7,520 nucleotides of DNA from Micrococcales bacterium UBA3913. Lineage in GTDB: Bacteria; Actinomycetota; Actinomycetes; Actinomycetales; Microbacteriaceae. Made by a program: the position numbers and the translations under genes. The notes beneath the pieces are model-generated. The model did not search any database, was not told where the DNA came from, and worked only from the letters and a program-made list of their open reading frames with translations. Positions 6,167 to 7,520 of this stretch are shown one piece after another. The stretch's first letter is position 1, and every line of letters starts with the position of its first letter. The stretch spans positions 2,466-9,985 of the forward strand of contig DGEZ01000125.1 of assembly GCA_002391425.1 (NCBI GenBank), in the 5' to 3' direction.

Positions 6167-6496
6167 ATGATCAGCGCGGACGCCATCCGTGGCTACATCG
6201 ATCTCATGGTCCTGAGCATTCTGGATGAGCGGCCGTCCTATCCCTACGAACTGGTACGCACCATCACCGAGGTGTCAGACGGCCAATACCCGATCAAGCA
6301 GACCACGCTGTATTCGGCCGTGAAACGACTGGAATCCGCGGGCATGATCGCCGCGCATGCGGAGAAATCCCCGACAGGAAAACCCCGCACCTATTACCAG
6401 CTCACCGATGCCGGGCGGGCGTTGCGCCTCGCACGGCTCGACGAGTGGCAGCAAACCCGAGACATTGTGGACAGATTCACCCAAGGAGGCTTCTGA
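6167..6496 (+). CDS. PadR-family transcriptional regulator
   Basis: A 109-residue winged helix-turn-helix repressor, the length of the short PadR class (LmrR-like). Helices of the DNA-binding domain span about residues 7-60, with the PadR motif YPIKQTTLYSAVKRLESAGM at 41-60 containing the recognition helix. The wing follows at about 61-80 (GKPRTYYQLTDAGR), and a C-terminal dimerisation helix covers about 82-104. ATG at 6167 is chosen because GAGG lies 7 nt upstream and the protein then starts like other PadR proteins. ATG at 6134 overlaps the -10 box, and ATG at 6155 is too close to its purine run. The stop shares a base with the next ATG (TGATG), so the two genes form an operon. It likely represses its own operon through the palindromes at 6108-6129; an effect on the divergent ABC-F gene is possible but unproven. 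The inducing ligand is unknown. Confidence 0.93.
   Translation: MISADAIRGYIDLMVLSILDERPSYPYELVRTITEVSDGQYPIKQTTLYSAVKRLESAGMIAAHAEKSPTGKPRTYYQLTDAGRALRLARLDEWQQTRDIVDRFTQGGF
6483..6489 (+). promoter_or_regulatory. Strong ribosome-binding site of the HAAS-domain gene
   Basis: AAGGAGG lies inside the last padR codons, 6 nt before ATG at 6496. It fixes this start over the upstream in-frame ATG at 6445, which is buried in padR. Confidence 0.8.
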
Positions 6497-7479
6497 TGGA
6501 CGTCATCGACGCATACCTCACGACCATGTTCAGCCCCTACCCGGCTACCGCGCGCATGGTAGAGGCCAAAGCAGAACTCAGACAGATGATGGAGGATGCC
6601 TATCAGGCCGCACGCGAGCGAGGTGCGAGCGAAACGGCGGCCGTCGGCGAGGTGATCAGTGCCTTTGGCAGTCTCGATGAACTCGCCGATGAACTCGGCA
6701 TCATCGCAGAGGTGAGTGTCTCGCCAACCGCGGACGAAGATCGTGCCCTCACCCTTGACGAAGCGCAGTCCTATGCGGAGACCATCCATCGCACCAGGTG
6801 GCTTCTCGGCGGTGCGATCGCGCTGTTCATCATCTCGCCCATCGCTCTGATCACGTTCACCGTGCTCACCAATGGGGCGAGCCTGCCCATCTTTGTCGGG
6901 CTCGCCTTCCTGATTGTGCTCGTGGCGGTCGGAGTTGTCCTCCTGGTGACACGTTCCGCCGCACTCGCTCCGCACCGCCGTATCGTTGACGGCCGTTTCG
7001 CGCGTTCGCCCAAGGCGCTCGCCTGGGCGCAGGAACAGGCCCGTGCACATGCGGGTACACGAACGGGAACAGTATCGGTCGCTGTGCTGCTGTGGATCCT
7101 CGCGGGCCTTCCTCTCATCGGGGGTGCGCTCGCCTCCGATGCACGCGGGAGGGACTGGCTTGTGGTGCTCGGCCTCGACGTCACACTCATCATGGTCGCC
7201 GCCGGTGTCCTCGTGTGGATGCTCGGGAACGCCCCCGTCACGGTGTACGAACGCCTATCCCACCCCGGGCATGTGTCTGATGAGGAGACCGATTCCCCCG
7301 TCGCGAATGCGGTCCTCGGTGCCTATTGGCCACTTGTGACAGTTGGCTATCTGGCCTGGAGCTTCCTCGGAAACGCGTGGGATACCAGCTGGGTGATCTG
7401 GCCGATTGCGGGGGTGTTCTTCGCAGCTCTCGCGGTGCTGGTCAAAGCATTCGCGGATGGGCGGCGGGAGACGCGGTAA
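6496..7479 (+). CDS. HAAS/DUF1700-like membrane protein partnered with PadR
   Basis: A 327-residue protein. Residues 1-72 form a soluble helical domain with the pattern typical of HAAS/DUF1700 or 'permease prefix' domains: a short helix (IDAYLTTMF), an amphipathic helix with AKAELRQMMEDAYQAARERG, and then AVGEVISAFGSLDELADELG, in which an F-G-s/d-dEla element recurs in the family. Six membrane segments follow at about 102-124, 129-151, 191-213, 221-243, 272-292 and 298-318, with a basic loop (about 153-190) after the second. No catalytic motif is visible. HAAS proteins are usually encoded directly after a PadR regulator and are thought to help sense or respond to envelope stress; the molecular role here is unknown. 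It overlaps padR by one base. The 41 bases after the stop contain no gene; they end in ACCGGAGG, which could be the ribosome-binding site of a further co-directional gene. Confidence 0.85.
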   Translation: MDVIDAYLTTMFSPYPATARMVEAKAELRQMMEDAYQAARERGASETAAVGEVISAFGSLDELADELGIIAEVSVSPTADEDRALTLDEAQSYAETIHRTRWLLGGAIALFIISPIALITFTVLTNGASLPIFVGLAFLIVLVAVGVVLLVTRSAALAPHRRIVDGRFARSPKALAWAQEQARAHAGTRTGTVSVAVLLWILAGLPLIGGALASDARGRDWLVVLGLDVTLIMVAAGVLVWMLGNAPVTVYERLSHPGHVSDEETDSPVANAVLGAYWPLVTVGYLAWSFLGNAWDTSWVIWPIAGVFFAALAVLVKAFADGRRETR

Positions 7480-7520
7480 GGGAAGTGGCGGGGCTGCGGG
7501 TGGCGCGTCGTGACCGGAGG

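Overview
The window is GC-rich (roughly 60% G+C by eye), tightly packed and uses GTG as well as ATG starts. The protein families (tandem YhgE/Pip proteins with long helical ectodomains, an actinobacterial-type ABC-F ATPase, a PadR/HAAS pair) point to an actinomycete. Bifidobacteriaceae or Actinomycetaceae would fit, but the genus cannot be fixed from this sequence.

Left two thirds, minus strand. Three genes are read right to left: an ABC-F ATPase (start 5861), a YhgE/Pip membrane protein (GTG start 4664) and a second YhgE/Pip protein (start 2126), which runs off the left edge very near its C-terminus. The two YhgE genes overlap by four bases (ATGA) and are probably co-translated. The first has its own likely promoter: a TAGAAT box exactly 6 nt before the GTG, which implies a leaderless mRNA. 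Two of the three genes are broken. The first yhgE has a one-base frameshift at about 4150. The ABC-F gene has lost most of its linker and the front of its second ATPase domain, with a frame change near 5020-5040. The lesions lie about 0.9 kb apart, so either the locus is decaying or this stretch is badly assembled.

Centre, 5862-6166. This divergent control region holds three copies of a 12-bp near-palindrome (consensus CAGACATGTCGG) upstream of the ABC-F gene. Their starts are 42 and 21 bp apart, i.e. whole helical turns, which makes them candidate operators for an unknown regulator. Next to padR there is a good promoter (TTGACG-17-CATTAT) whose spacer is filled by interleaved palindromes built from TACGTC/GACGTA, a likely autorepression site.

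Right third, plus strand. A short PadR-family repressor (6167-6496) overlaps by one base a six-helix membrane protein with an N-terminal HAAS/DUF1700-like domain (6496-7479). In this common pairing the PadR protein controls its own operon and the HAAS protein acts in the membrane.

No RNA gene, insertion sequence, CRISPR array or convincing terminator was seen. The least explained elements are the phased operator array, the leaderless two-gene YhgE module and the two lesions.
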